Shown: piece by piece, positions 18,483-28,055 of the stretch
Numbering within the stretch: position 1 is the first letter of the stretch
Layout: each line of letters opens with the position of its first letter
Assembly (NCBI RefSeq): GCF_900129965.1
Contig: NZ_FQXM01000018.1
Location: 1-64,000 of the forward strand
Reading direction: 5' to 3'
Length of the DNA: 64,000 nucleotides
Origin: Clostridium grantii DSM 8605
Lineage (GTDB): Bacteria > Bacillota > Clostridia > Clostridiales > Clostridiaceae
Notes under the pieces: model-generated
The model's database searches: none
The model's input: the letters and a program-made list of their open reading frames with translations, nothing else
What the model was told of the DNA's origin: nothing
Position numbers and translations under genes: made by a program

Positions 18483-18522
18483 AAAATCACCAGTAAATAA
18501 TAATTTACTTGGTGATTTTTTT
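18483..18522 (+). terminator. Terminator after P1 peptidase
   Basis: AAAATCACCAGTAAAT pairs with ATTTACTTGGTGATTTT and continues into eight Ts. Confidence 0.88.
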
Positions 18523-18931
18523 TATGTTTTTTAATCTTAATTAATAAAAAAGTAAGTATTTTATAAAAAATAATATATAAAAGATATGCGATATCATATA
18601 AAAAACAAGATACAATTTTAAAATAATACTATAAAATCAAGTATAAATAAATAATTAAGATTAAAAAAAGCTATAAAAGACCATGGATAAAGGGCTAATA
18701 GAGATTGAAAAAATGTAAGCTCATTAAAAAAAATGTATATTTACTTTATAACTAAATAATATGTATCATGAATATATGCTAATTTATTGTTTTTGTAAAC
18801 GTATATAAGCATAGCAATAAAAAATAGGTACGGGAAAATCTATTTTAAAAAACTTTATTAATGAGTGATTTAAAAGACAAGAATCAAAAAGTAGCATGAA
18901 TATAAAAAAAAGAAAGGATAGGATAATAAAG
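18523..18931. other. AT-rich intergenic region upstream of ABC importer
   Basis: About 410 bases with no plausible gene on either strand; the reverse-strand frame near 18784-18972 has no ribosome binding site and overlaps the importer gene. The only element I can name is the candidate cre at 18794-18807. The importer's promoter is presumably here but I could not fix a good -35/-10 pair. Confidence 0.4.
18794..18807 (+). promoter_or_regulatory. Candidate cre (CcpA operator)
   Basis: TGTAAACGTATATA matches the TGWAANCGNTNWCA consensus except at two positions in the 3' half, keeping the central CG. It lies about 125 bases before the sugar ABC importer. A two-mismatch site in AT-rich DNA can be chance. 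Confidence 0.35.
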
Positions 18932-19873
18932 ATGAAAGAGTCTAGGGGAATGGCACTTAAATATGAAAACAATAAATTTTTAAAGGCACTAAAAAAAGAT
19001 TATCAATTATATTTACTTATTTTACCGGCGGTTATTTATTTTCTCATATTTCATTATGCACCAATGTATGGAATTCAGATTGCATTTAAAGATTTTTCTC
19101 CGGTAAAAGGAATAACAGGAAGTCCATGGGTAGGATTTAAATATTTCGAAAGATTTTTTAATTCATATCAATTTTGGATACTTTTAAAAAATACTTTAGG
19201 AATTAGCGTATTTCAATTAGTAGCAGGGTTTCCAATTCCAATTATACTTGCTTTGTTATTGAATCAAGTAAAACAAAAGCATTTCAAAAAGTTGGTACAA
19301 ACAGTTACATATATTCCACATTTCATATCTGTGGTTGTATTAGTTGGAATGTTAAATGTTTTCTTATCACCAACCACAGGTTTAGTAAATAATTTACTTC
19401 ATCTTTTGGGCAAAGATCCAATTTATTTTTTAGGAGTACCTGAATATTTTAAGAGTATATTTGTATTTTCAGGTGTTTGGCAAAATGCAGGTTGGGGATC
19501 TATTATTTATTTAGCAGCATTAGCGGGTGTTAGTCCAGAGTTATACGAAGCGGCAAAAGTTGATGGAGCAACAAAACTTCAGATTATTAAAAATGTGGAT
19601 ATACCTAGTATTATGCCTACTATTATTATATTGTTAATTATGAATTTAGGGCAAATTATGAATCTAGGATTTCAAAAGGCATTTTTATTGCAGAATTCAT
19701 TAAATGCGGGAGCTTCTGAAATCATACAAACATATATGTATAAAATAGGTTTGTTACAAATGCAGTTTGAATATTCTACGGCAATAAGTTTATTTAATAC
19801 ACTTATTAACATAATATTATTGGTATCAGCAAATCGATTATCCAAGAAATTTACTGAGAATAGCTTGTGGTAA
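18932..19873 (+). CDS. Carbohydrate ABC transporter permease, LplB type
   Basis: 313 aa with six membrane helices. The N-terminal segment YLLILPAVIYFLIFHYAPMYGIQIAFKDFSP is typical of LplB/YtcP-class oligosaccharide permeases, and the cytoplasmic EAA loop reads EAAKVDGATKLQIIKNVDIP. Pairs with the next gene to form the channel; no ATPase is encoded here, so a shared MsmX-type ATPase is expected. I prefer the ATG at 18932 (AGGATAGGA 8 bases before) to one at 18896, which has no site. Confidence 0.9.
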   Translation: MKESRGMALKYENNKFLKALKKDYQLYLLILPAVIYFLIFHYAPMYGIQIAFKDFSPVKGITGSPWVGFKYFERFFNSYQFWILLKNTLGISVFQLVAGFPIPIILALLLNQVKQKHFKKLVQTVTYIPHFISVVVLVGMLNVFLSPTTGLVNNLLHLLGKDPIYFLGVPEYFKSIFVFSGVWQNAGWGSIIYLAALAGVSPELYEAAKVDGATKLQIIKNVDIPSIMPTIIILLIMNLGQIMNLGFQKAFLLQNSLNAGASEIIQTYMYKIGLLQMQFEYSTAISLFNTLINIILLVSANRLSKKFTENSLW

Positions 19874-19891
19874 AGGAGGGGATGTAAAGTA

Positions 19892-20779
19892 ATGAAAAAA
19901 ATAAAAAATTCAAAAGAGGATATGATATTTGATATTATAAAATATGTGGTATTAACAATTGCTTTATTATTAGTAATGTATCCTTTATGGTTTGTTATAA
20001 TAGCTTCTATATCTAGTCCAGATGCAATTAATACAGGACAAGTATGGTTTAAGCCAATAGGTTTTACTTTAGAAGGATATAAAAGAATTCTACAAGATAG
20101 TACGATTTGGATTGGGTACAGGAATACTATTTTATATACAGTAGTAGGAACAGCTATTAATTTATTTTTAACAATAACTCTTGCTTATCCACTTGCAAGA
20201 AAAGATTTTAAGTTTGGGAAATTTATTATGATATTCTTACTAATCACTATGTATTTTAATGGTGGACTTATTCCTAGGTATTTAATAGTTAAGCAATTAA
20301 ACTTAATAGATAACTGGTGGGTTATGGTTATAGTTAACGCAGTAAGTGTGTTTAATGTTATTATTGCAGTATCATTCTTAAGAGGTAATATACCAGAGGA
20401 ACTTTATGAGGCAGCTACTCTTGACGGATGTTCGCATATAACTTTTTTATGGAGGATTGTGTTACCTTTATCAAAACCAATTGTTGCGGTTTTATTACTT
20501 TATTATGGAGTTGCAAACTGGAATGATTTCTTTACAGGATTGATATATTTGAGAAATGAAAAATTATACCCCCTTCAATTGATTTTAAGATCAATCTTAA
20601 TACAGAATCAAATGGAAAGTAATATGGTAAATGACGTTAACGCTCTTAAAGAACAAAATATAGGAGAATTAATAAAATATGGAGTTATAATCGTTTCAAG
20701 TTTGCCTGTTTTAATGGTATATCCATTTTTACAAAAGTACTTTGTTCAAGGGGTAATGATAGGGTCTGTCAAAGGATAA
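19892..20779 (+). CDS. Carbohydrate ABC transporter permease, LplC type
   Basis: 295 aa, six helices. Family marks: MYPLWFVIIASISSPDA near the N-terminus, MYFNGGLIPRYL, the EAA loop YEAATLDGCSHITFLWRIVLP, and the C-terminal end YPFLQKYFVQGVMIGSVKG, which is diagnostic of LplC/YteP-partner permeases. GGAGGGG lies before the ATG, 18 bases after the first permease gene. Importer for an oligosaccharide of unknown identity. Confidence 0.92.
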   Translation: MKKIKNSKEDMIFDIIKYVVLTIALLLVMYPLWFVIIASISSPDAINTGQVWFKPIGFTLEGYKRILQDSTIWIGYRNTILYTVVGTAINLFLTITLAYPLARKDFKFGKFIMIFLLITMYFNGGLIPRYLIVKQLNLIDNWWVMVIVNAVSVFNVIIAVSFLRGNIPEELYEAATLDGCSHITFLWRIVLPLSKPIVAVLLLYYGVANWNDFFTGLIYLRNEKLYPLQLILRSILIQNQMESNMVNDVNALKEQNIGELIKYGVIIVSSLPVLMVYPFLQKYFVQGVMIGSVKG

Positions 20780-20843
20780 TAAAAATTGATAGTTCTTAAT
20801 TACATAAAAACAATAAATTATAATAAAAAGGGAGAATAAGAAA

Positions 20844-22435
20844 ATGAAAAAGAAAAAAGTAGCCTTGTTATTGTTAGCATTTGTTTTATTGTTCACAGCA
20901 GCTTTAAGTGGATGTGGTAAGAATAAGAATAATGAATCAAATGTAGCAGAAAAACAAAGATAGAAGGGTTTAATAGCACAGGATTACCAATTGTAACTGA
21001 ACCAATTACTTTAAAGGTGGCAGTTAAAAAAGTAGCTAATATTAAGAAACCTTTTGAAGAATTAGAAACAATGAAACAAATAAAAGAAGCTACCAATGTA
21101 AATATTGAGTGGGAAGAAACTCCACAAGAAACATGGCCGGAGAAGAAAAATTTAATTATTGCTAGTGGAGATTGGCCAGATGTGTTTTATGGTAATTATA
21201 TTCTTGAAGATGAAGAAGTAGTTAAACTTGCTGCTGATGGTATATTTATTCCATTAGAAGATTTAATTGAAAAATATGCTCCAAATGTTCAAAAAGTATT
21301 TGAAGAGTATCCAGATTTTAAAGATTATATAACAGCACCAGATGGACATATTTATTCATTACCAACTATTAATGCATATCAAAGTCCAGCACCAAGTGCT
21401 CAATTTATTAATAAAAAATGGTTAGATGAGTTAGGACTAGAAATACCAACAACAACTGATGAGTTTTATGAAGTATTGAAAGCTTTTAAAGCAAATGCTA
21501 AAGATGGTCAAACACCATTTAGTTTTATGTATGGAAATAACACTTACGGAATAGGTGGAATGTTTGGTTCATTTGGATTAGCAGACGACAATTCAAAAAT
21601 AACTGTTGTAGATGATAAAGTTGTATTTACTGCAATGCAACCTGAATATAAGGAAGCAGTTAAGTATTTTAATAAACTATTTAATGAAGGTCTTATTGAT
21701 TTAGAATCATTCTCACAAACAAGAGAAGTATATAATGCAAAAGTTTCTAAGGGAGATGTAGGGGTTGTAAACGGATGGTCTCTTTCATCATGGTTTGGTG
21801 AAAACTATCAAGATTCAGGATATGTATTTATGCCACCATTAAAAGGACCTAATGGAGATCAAAGTTATTTTTATAGATCATCTGCAACTTTAAGTGGTAA
21901 AGGATCATTTTTAATAACAAGCAAGTGTGAGAATCCAGAAGTGGCTATGAGATTAGCTGATTACATGTGTGACCCTGACGTAAGTTTCCAAGCATCACAA
22001 GGTATGATCGGTGGTACATACCAAAAAAATGCAGATGGAAAATTAGAAGCACTTCCAATTCCAGAAGGAATGAATCAAGCTGAATTTAGGCATCAAGATG
22101 CTGCAGGAGCAAATAGTTTCCATATGATAACAGCTAAATATTTAGAAAATGTAATTCCTAGTACGTCTATTGCAGAAAAACAAAGTTATGAAAAAGTTTA
22201 TGAAAAATTTGCAACTAATAGTCCGCTACCACCATTTTCAATGAGTCCAGAAGATTCAACAAGGATTTCAGAGATAAGAGCAGACATTACTTCATTCGTT
22301 GATGAAAACACATCAAAATGGCTTTTAAAAGGTGGTATAGATGAAGAGTGGGATTCATATGTTGAAAAATTAAAACAAATGAACGTAGAAGAATTAATAG
22401 GAATTTATCAAGCTAGATATGATGATTTTAAGTAA
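20844..22435 (+). pseudogene. Carbohydrate ABC substrate-binding lipoprotein, frameshifted
   Basis: An N-terminal piece starting at ATG 20844 (GGGAG upstream) carries a lipoprotein signal with the lipobox LSGC and runs into TAG at 20961. The rest, EGFNSTGLPIVTEPITLKV onward, continues in another frame to 22435 and is a normal LplA-type extracellular binding protein. Adding one A to the A5 run at 20950-20954 restores a continuous 530-aa protein reading NVAEKTKIEGFNSTG. As written, the gene cannot make a secreted binding protein; an in-frame GTG at 21017 lacks both signal peptide and ribosome binding site. Real mutation, slippage or sequencing error are all possible. Confidence 0.85.
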
Positions 22436-22466
22436 AAACAATAAGAAATTTTTAGAATAAAAAAAC

Positions 22467-22518
22467 AATACACTAAAATACTTTACAGAATAGTATTTTA
22501 GTGTATTTGGATTTTTTT
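22467..22518 (+). terminator. Terminator after importer operon
   Basis: AATACACTAAAATACT pairs perfectly with AGTATTTTAGTGTATT around a 9-base loop; TGGA then seven Ts follow. Confidence 0.85.
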
Positions 22519-22638
22519 CATTTTCTTTTTAAAGTTAATAAATCATGATAAAATATAGTATCTAGAGAAGTTAATTGAATTTGAAATACTTAATTAGCAA
22601 TTATAAGATGTTTAATAACAAATAATAGGGGAGAGAGC

Positions 22639-24901
22639 TTGGATATGAAAAGAAAAAACGTAAGTTATTACTACAAATATTTGATTTCATATATTATTAT
22701 ATTTATAATTCCTATATTTTTTATAGCCTCTTATGTTAATATGAGTATTTTCAAAACTTTAGAACAAGAGGTTATTACAAACGAAGTTAATTCTTTATAT
22801 CAAGTTAAAAATGGAATAGAATCATATCTTATTCAGATGAAGAGAATAAAAGAAGAAGTTTATTTAAATACAAATAAAAAAACATGGTTATTTTAAAGAT
22901 GATCCACTTGAAATAGTGGAGCGCATAAGGGAATTAAAAAATTATAAAACAACAAATCCATATTTAAAGGATATTTTTTTATATTATTGTGGAGATGAAT
23001 ATATAGTAACTTCAACAGGAACCGCTCCTATTAAAATGTTTATGGATGGACTTTTTAACTATGAAAAGTGGGATAATGAAGATTTTTTGGATACTATAAA
23101 TAATAATCAGATAACTATGGTTCGTCCTGTGGAGTCAGTTACTCTAGGAGATGGTAGTAAAAATCAATATTCCACAATAATTTATCCATTGAGTAGTAAT
23201 TCTAGGGAGCCATATGCAATGCTTCTTTTTGTTATTTCAAAAGATTTTTTTGATTCAAAGATAAATACTGTAATCGATAACCATTCTAAAATCACTATAA
23301 TTATTAATGATAATAATGAAATAATTGTATCCTCTAGAGATGAAACATTTCTCAAAACAAATGATTTTTTAAAGTTAGTTGAGTCACCGCATTCTTTAAA
23401 TAGAAAAGTTGTTGAACTTGACAATGAGAAGTATATAGCTGCATACGTTCAATCTGAAGATACTGGTTGGAAATATATAACTTTAACACCAAAAATAAAT
23501 ATTTCAGAAAAAATAAAAGAAGTAAGAATAGGTTTTTTTATAGGAATAATACTAGTGATTTTTATTGGATTTTTAGCGATATTTATATCTATGCATATTA
23601 ACTATAATCCAATTAAGCAATTAAAAAAGTATTCTCAAAGTATTATTAGTGATTTTAAGGAATCTACTGGAGAGTTGGATTTGGTTAAAAAAACTATTGA
23701 CTTTTTATCTCATCAGAATGCATTGCTTTCAGATGAAGTTGAACACTCCAATGAAGCAAATAAGCAATATATTACTATGCAATTTCTAAGAGGTTCAATG
23801 ACGACTGATAAGAAATTAGAAGAGAAGGCCCGAAAATATGGCGTATATATAGAAGCAAGTTGTACTGTAGCCATTATATATATTGATAGTAAAATAGAGT
23901 ATGCTCTAACACGTAAAGAAATTATAGATGAGTTGAAAAAAGATTTTTTAGATGGAATTACGATTTATACCTGCGAGAATGTTGATTATAGAAAAATTAT
24001 TATGATTTTATCATTTAAAGAACAACAATATGTAACATTACAAGACAAATTTAAATTTGTTCAAAAATCTATTAGAGAGAAATGGAACGTATCAACAGTA
24101 ATTGGTATTGGAAATTGCTATCATGATAAACAATTTGTGCCTAAGGCTTACATTGAAGCTTCTACGGCAGTGGATTATCGTCTTGTTAAAGGACATGGAT
24201 GCGTTATCTCGTTTAGTAAGATTATTGAACAGCAGGGAGTGTTAGAGAACTATCCTCAAAATAATCTTATGAATATTGCAATGTTATTAAAGAATGGTTC
24301 TATGAAAGCAATTGAAGAGGAACTTGATAATATAAGCAACTATATTAAAAATAATAATACGCCAATTTTTATTGCAAGAGGACTTTGTTTTGATATCATT
24401 AATTTGATTTTTCAAACAAGTAAAGGGATGGTTAGCGAGTTTCATAATAATGATTTGGAAATTCCAGATGTTTTTACTTTAGCACAGTTTGATACAGTGG
24501 ATGAATTAGTAGGAATAGTGAAAGATTTAAGCCGGGATTTATGTAGTCAGATTATAAAACAAAAAGAAAAAGAAGAGTTATCAATAATTCATGAGATGAT
24601 TGCATATATAAAAAATAATTACACAGAATGCAATTTTTCGCTACTTGGTATGGCAGATTTTTTTAATATGTCTCAATCAAGTCTAAGTATGTATTTTAAG
24701 GATAAAACAGATAAAACAATATTAAGCTATATTACAGAAATGAAAATGGAAAAAGCTAAGGAACTACTAATAACAACTGATATACCTTTAAGCGAATTAT
24801 CAGAAGCGGTTGGATATAGTAATGTAACTAGCTTTATACGACGATTTAAGCAATGGGAGAATATAACACCCGGAGATTATAGAAAAAAATATACTACATG
24901 A
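22639..24901 (+). pseudogene. Membrane sensor / AraC-family regulator, frameshifted
   Basis: Two frames together encode one protein. The first (22639-22896, MDMKRKNVSYYYKYL with one membrane helix) ends at TAA just after an A7 run (22875-22881). Removing one A gives a continuous reading KKHGYFKDDPLEIVERIRELK into the second frame, which has an extracellular Cache-like sensor part, a second helix near 23545-23590, and a C-terminal AraC helix-turn-helix ending GYSNVTSFIRRFKQWENITPGDYRKKY. Total length would be about 754 aa, normal for the membrane-bound AraC regulators that flank LplABC importers. The start may be TTG 22639 or ATG 22645. Confidence 0.85.
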
Positions 24902-24930
24902 AAGCTGGGGTTAAGATACCCAGCTTAATT
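24902..24930. terminator. Hairpin between convergent genes
   Basis: AAGCTGGG and CCCAGCTT form a stem around a 9-10 base loop, followed by TAATTTAA. It lies at the shared 3' ends of the regulator and the reverse-strand MBL gene and could serve both. Confidence 0.65.
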
Positions 24931-24970
24931 TAATATGAAGATTTAACCAGTTATTTATCATTTACTTAAC

Positions 24971-25609
24971 TTAGTTTCTATAGTTTAAAATAATAACATT
25001 GTTTTCTCCATATAATGATTCTTTAAGCTCAAGTGTACAGGAATCTATTTTCTTAGCATTTTTCATTTCAATTATAAAATTTTCTACACCGTCTATGGGA
25101 AAATCTATTTTAGGAGTTTTATAGTGCATGGGAATGACTATGTGACTTTTTATCTTTTTGCAGAGAGTGGCAGCTTCTTTTGCATCTATTGTAAAGTTCC
25201 CTCCAACTGGAATTAAAAGCACATCTATAGCACCGATTTTTTCTATTATTTCAGTGGATAGAGAATGACCTAAATCGCCAAGATGACAAATTCTATAGCC
25301 ATCCATATTTATTATATATATTACATTAGTACCTCTTTTTGCACCATTATCATTATCGTGAAAAGAGGGTAGTCCTTCTATATCTATATCACACAAATTA
25401 AATAATCCTACCTTATTTAAAATTTTGGGAGAATTTTGTATTTGTTTTGTATAACAGTGATCGAAATGATTATGGCTGATGGTAATTGAGTTAGCATCTT
25501 GATTATATACTTTATGGCCAATGGTGTTATCGTAAGGATCAGTAATTACTTTCCTATTTTTTGAATCTTCAAGTAAAAAGCAAGAATGAGCAATTAAAGT
25601 TATTTTCAT
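24971..25609 (-). CDS. MBL-fold metal-dependent hydrolase (UPF0173/COG2220 type)
   Basis: 212 aa. The metallo-beta-lactamase signature SHNHFDH is present, with LAHSCF-type N-terminus (IAHSCFLLED), the GDLGHS metal-bridging Asp, and the final histidine in IPMHYKTP. Resembles the UlaG/UPF0173-like hydrolases whose substrates are mostly unknown. GGAGGG is found on the reverse strand just before the ATG. Monocistronic. Confidence 0.88.
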   Translation of the reverse strand: MKITLIAHSCFLLEDSKNRKVITDPYDNTIGHKVYNQDANSITISHNHFDHCYTKQIQNSPKILNKVGLFNLCDIDIEGLPSFHDNDNGAKRGTNVIYIINMDGYRICHLGDLGHSLSTEIIEKIGAIDVLLIPVGGNFTIDAKEAATLCKKIKSHIVIPMHYKTPKIDFPIDGVENFIIEMKNAKKIDSCTLELKESLYGENNVIILNYRN

Positions 25610-25806
25610 AAAAAACCCTCCTAAATAATTTTTTTATTAAAAATTCACAATAGTAATATTTTAACTCACTATAAGAAATATATCCATATATTTCATTGAT
25701 TATCAAATAAAAGGAGGAAAATCTTAATAATAAGCAAGGTATAAGTAAAAATTTATTTATATTAAAGATTAAACTAAAAATTAATAGGGGAATTGTTTTA
25801 TAAAGG

Positions 25807-25835
25807 TTGAAAAAAAAGAAGAATTAAAATAGAAT
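25807..25835 (+). promoter_or_regulatory. Probable sigma-A promoter of the amidase gene
   Basis: TTGAAA (25807-25812), 17-base spacer, TAGAAT (25830-25835), 31 bases before the TTG start codon. Confidence 0.5.
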
Positions 25836-25865
25836 ATAAGTATGCAAAATTAGAGGGGGGATATT

Positions 25866-27932
25866 TTGAATAAAAAAAGAGTATTTGTATTTGCAATCAT
25901 AATTATGTATATGTTTGTAGTATTCACAGTTAATAAAAGCTATGCAGCAACTTCTTATACAGAAATGCCGGCAAAAAGTAACGTGGATATAAATAAAAAA
26001 TGGAATATTACATTTAGTTTTGATATAGATCCAGCTGTAATTAATAATAATAGTGATATTTTGGTTTTAGATCAAAATAACACATATATAAGTATTCAAA
26101 GAAAATTAATTAATAGTACAACTGTGGAAATATCACCCACTTATGGTTATGAAAGTGGGAAAACATATACTTTGATTGTTAGAAATACAGTTAAGTCTTC
26201 AACAGGAATTAATCTTTCAAATGAAATAAGAATGAATTTTACTACAAGTGGGACATCTAACTCAAGTAATTCTTCAGCTAATAACGGGACAAGTAGTAGC
26301 GCGAGTAAATATACAATTTGTCTAGATCCTGGAAGAGCAGCTAATGATATAGGAAATGAAGTAGGACAATCAGGGGTTTTAGGAAAAGATATAAACTTAG
26401 CTGTTGCATTAAAGGCAGGAAAATTATTAGAGGCTCAAGGATTTAAAGTTGTATATACAAGAACTACAGATTCTGTAGCATGGAGTTCTTCATCAAGTAT
26501 AAGCGAAAGAAGTAAAATAGCAAATGATGCTAATGCAGATTTGTTTATTAGCATACATACAAATAGTTGGTCATCTACAGCTAAAGGATATGAAACTTAT
26601 TACTTGAGTTCTAGTACGTCAGGAAAAGAATTAGCTACTCAAATTCAAAATGAAATGAGTTTGAGAAGTGATTCAACTAATAGAGGTATTTCAGCAAATG
26701 AATTAAATACTCTTAAATCTGTGAATGCAGTAGCTGTTTATACTAATATTGGATTTATATCTAATCCTATAGAAGAAAAAACAATGGCTACATCTGAATT
26801 TCAACAGTCAACAGCAGAGTCTATAGCATCGGCTGTATCAAAATATTATAGCGAAGGAAGTAAATTAACTATAAAGTCAGTAGATAACATAAATGTAATT
26901 GTTGAGAAAGGTGAGAATTATTCATTACCAACTGTGGTAGAAACTCTTATGAGTGATAATTCGAAATCAACTGTATCTGTTACTTGGGATAAGAGTAGTG
27001 TTGATACAAGTAAAAGTGGAAATTATACCTACATAGGAACTATTAGTGGGTATAGTGAGAAAATTACTTTAAAATTATCAGTTAATGAACAAATAAGTAA
27101 TGGAGAACCAGACTCAAACATACCTATAGATGATATAACCTCTTTAAGTAAAGTAGATGATTTTACAGTTCGAACTAGTGTAGGGACAAGTTTTACATTG
27201 CCTAAATATGTACTAGCTACTAATTCGAAAGGGAATATTGTTAGAACTAGTGTTATTTGGAATAATTCTAGTGTAAGTACTTCTATAGCTGGTGTTAAGA
27301 TAATAACGGGAAAAACTAAGGTTAGCAATAAAACTCTTTCAATGGCTTTAATAGTGAGGCCAAGTATAACAAAGCCTTATTTAATTGCTATTGATGCAGG
27401 ACATGGAGGATATGATCCAGGTGCCATAGGAAATGCAGGAAATCAAGAAAAAAATGTTACGTTAGAAGTTAGCTTAAAATTAGCAGATATTCTAGTTAAA
27501 AATGGAGTAGATGTTGTATTTACTAGAATTAGTGATAATGTACCTTGGCCAAGCACTAAATCCGCTGAGCTACAGATGAGATGTGATATTTCTAATAATG
27601 CAAAAGCTAATTACTTTATATCTATTCATTGTAATAGTTATACAAGCTCCAGTACTGTTACAGGGGTAGAAACTTATTATTATAGTGCAAAAGCGGGATC
27701 ACAAACTTTTGCAAATAATGTTAATACAGAATTATATAAAGGAATAAATTCTTCAAATAGAGGGGTTAAAAGTAGTAGTTTATATGTAAATAAATATACT
27801 GATGCGCCAGCTATTTTGACAGAATTAGAGTTTTTAAGTAACCCAACAAAAGAATTAATGCTTAAAGATTCGATATTTCAAGGATTATGTGCAGAATCTT
27901 TAGCGTCGGGTATAATGAAAACTATTAATTAG
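25866..27932 (+). CDS. N-acetylmuramoyl-L-alanine amidase with two Amidase_3 domains, the first degenerate
   Basis: 688 aa, secreted: signal peptide ending near SYAAT (residue 28), an Ig-like domain (about 30-125), a Ser-rich linker, Amidase_3 domain 1 (148-325), two Big_4-like Ig domains (about 330-500) and Amidase_3 domain 2 (508-685). Domain 2 keeps all zinc ligands and the catalytic Glu: H513 in DAGHGG, E528, H588 in SIHCN and E653 in LTELEFLSN. In domain 1 the equivalent positions are R157, G173, H231 and N294, so only one ligand remains. Domain 1 is probably a binding or structural module. Cuts the bond between MurNAc and L-Ala in peptidoglycan. TTG start after GGGGGGA; monocistronic. 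Confidence 0.92.
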   Translation: MNKKRVFVFAIIIMYMFVVFTVNKSYAATSYTEMPAKSNVDINKKWNITFSFDIDPAVINNNSDILVLDQNNTYISIQRKLINSTTVEISPTYGYESGKTYTLIVRNTVKSSTGINLSNEIRMNFTTSGTSNSSNSSANNGTSSSASKYTICLDPGRAANDIGNEVGQSGVLGKDINLAVALKAGKLLEAQGFKVVYTRTTDSVAWSSSSSISERSKIANDANADLFISIHTNSWSSTAKGYETYYLSSSTSGKELATQIQNEMSLRSDSTNRGISANELNTLKSVNAVAVYTNIGFISNPIEEKTMATSEFQQSTAESIASAVSKYYSEGSKLTIKSVDNINVIVEKGENYSLPTVVETLMSDNSKSTVSVTWDKSSVDTSKSGNYTYIGTISGYSEKITLKLSVNEQISNGEPDSNIPIDDITSLSKVDDFTVRTSVGTSFTLPKYVLATNSKGNIVRTSVIWNNSSVSTSIAGVKIITGKTKVSNKTLSMALIVRPSITKPYLIAIDAGHGGYDPGAIGNAGNQEKNVTLEVSLKLADILVKNGVDVVFTRISDNVPWPSTKSAELQMRCDISNNAKANYFISIHCNSYTSSSTVTGVETYYYSAKAGSQTFANNVNTELYKGINSSNRGVKSSSLYVNKYTDAPAILTELEFLSNPTKELMLKDSIFQGLCAESLASGIMKTIN

Positions 27933-27956
27933 CTAATATAAATAACAATTGACTTG

Positions 27957-27995
27957 AAGGATATGTAAATTATATAATGTTTACATATCCTTTTT
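27957..27995 (+). terminator. Terminator after amidase gene
   Basis: AAGGATATGTAAA pairs with TTTACATATCCTT around an AT loop and ends in five Ts. Confidence 0.85.
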
Positions 27996-28055
27996 ATAAA
28001 CAAAATAAATATTATGGGTTATAGAAAATAGTGATATAGAGAAAGGAAGTAAAAA

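Noticed and set aside
18784..18972. Reverse-strand 62-aa frame before the ABC importer
   Set aside because: No ribosome binding site, overlaps the importer's start, and composition follows AT-rich noise.
20940..20965. Programmed -1 frameshift in the binding-protein gene
   Set aside because: The in-frame codons GCA GAA AAA CAA do not form an X XXY YYZ slippery heptamer and no clear downstream pseudoknot is visible; a one-base loss in A5 is simpler.
22867..22915. Two separate genes (85-aa membrane protein and 661-aa regulator) instead of one broken gene
   Set aside because: Reading across the A7 run in the other frame gives a smooth protein (KKHGYFKDDPLEIVERIREL) and the 661-aa part lacks its own ribosome site and first helix.
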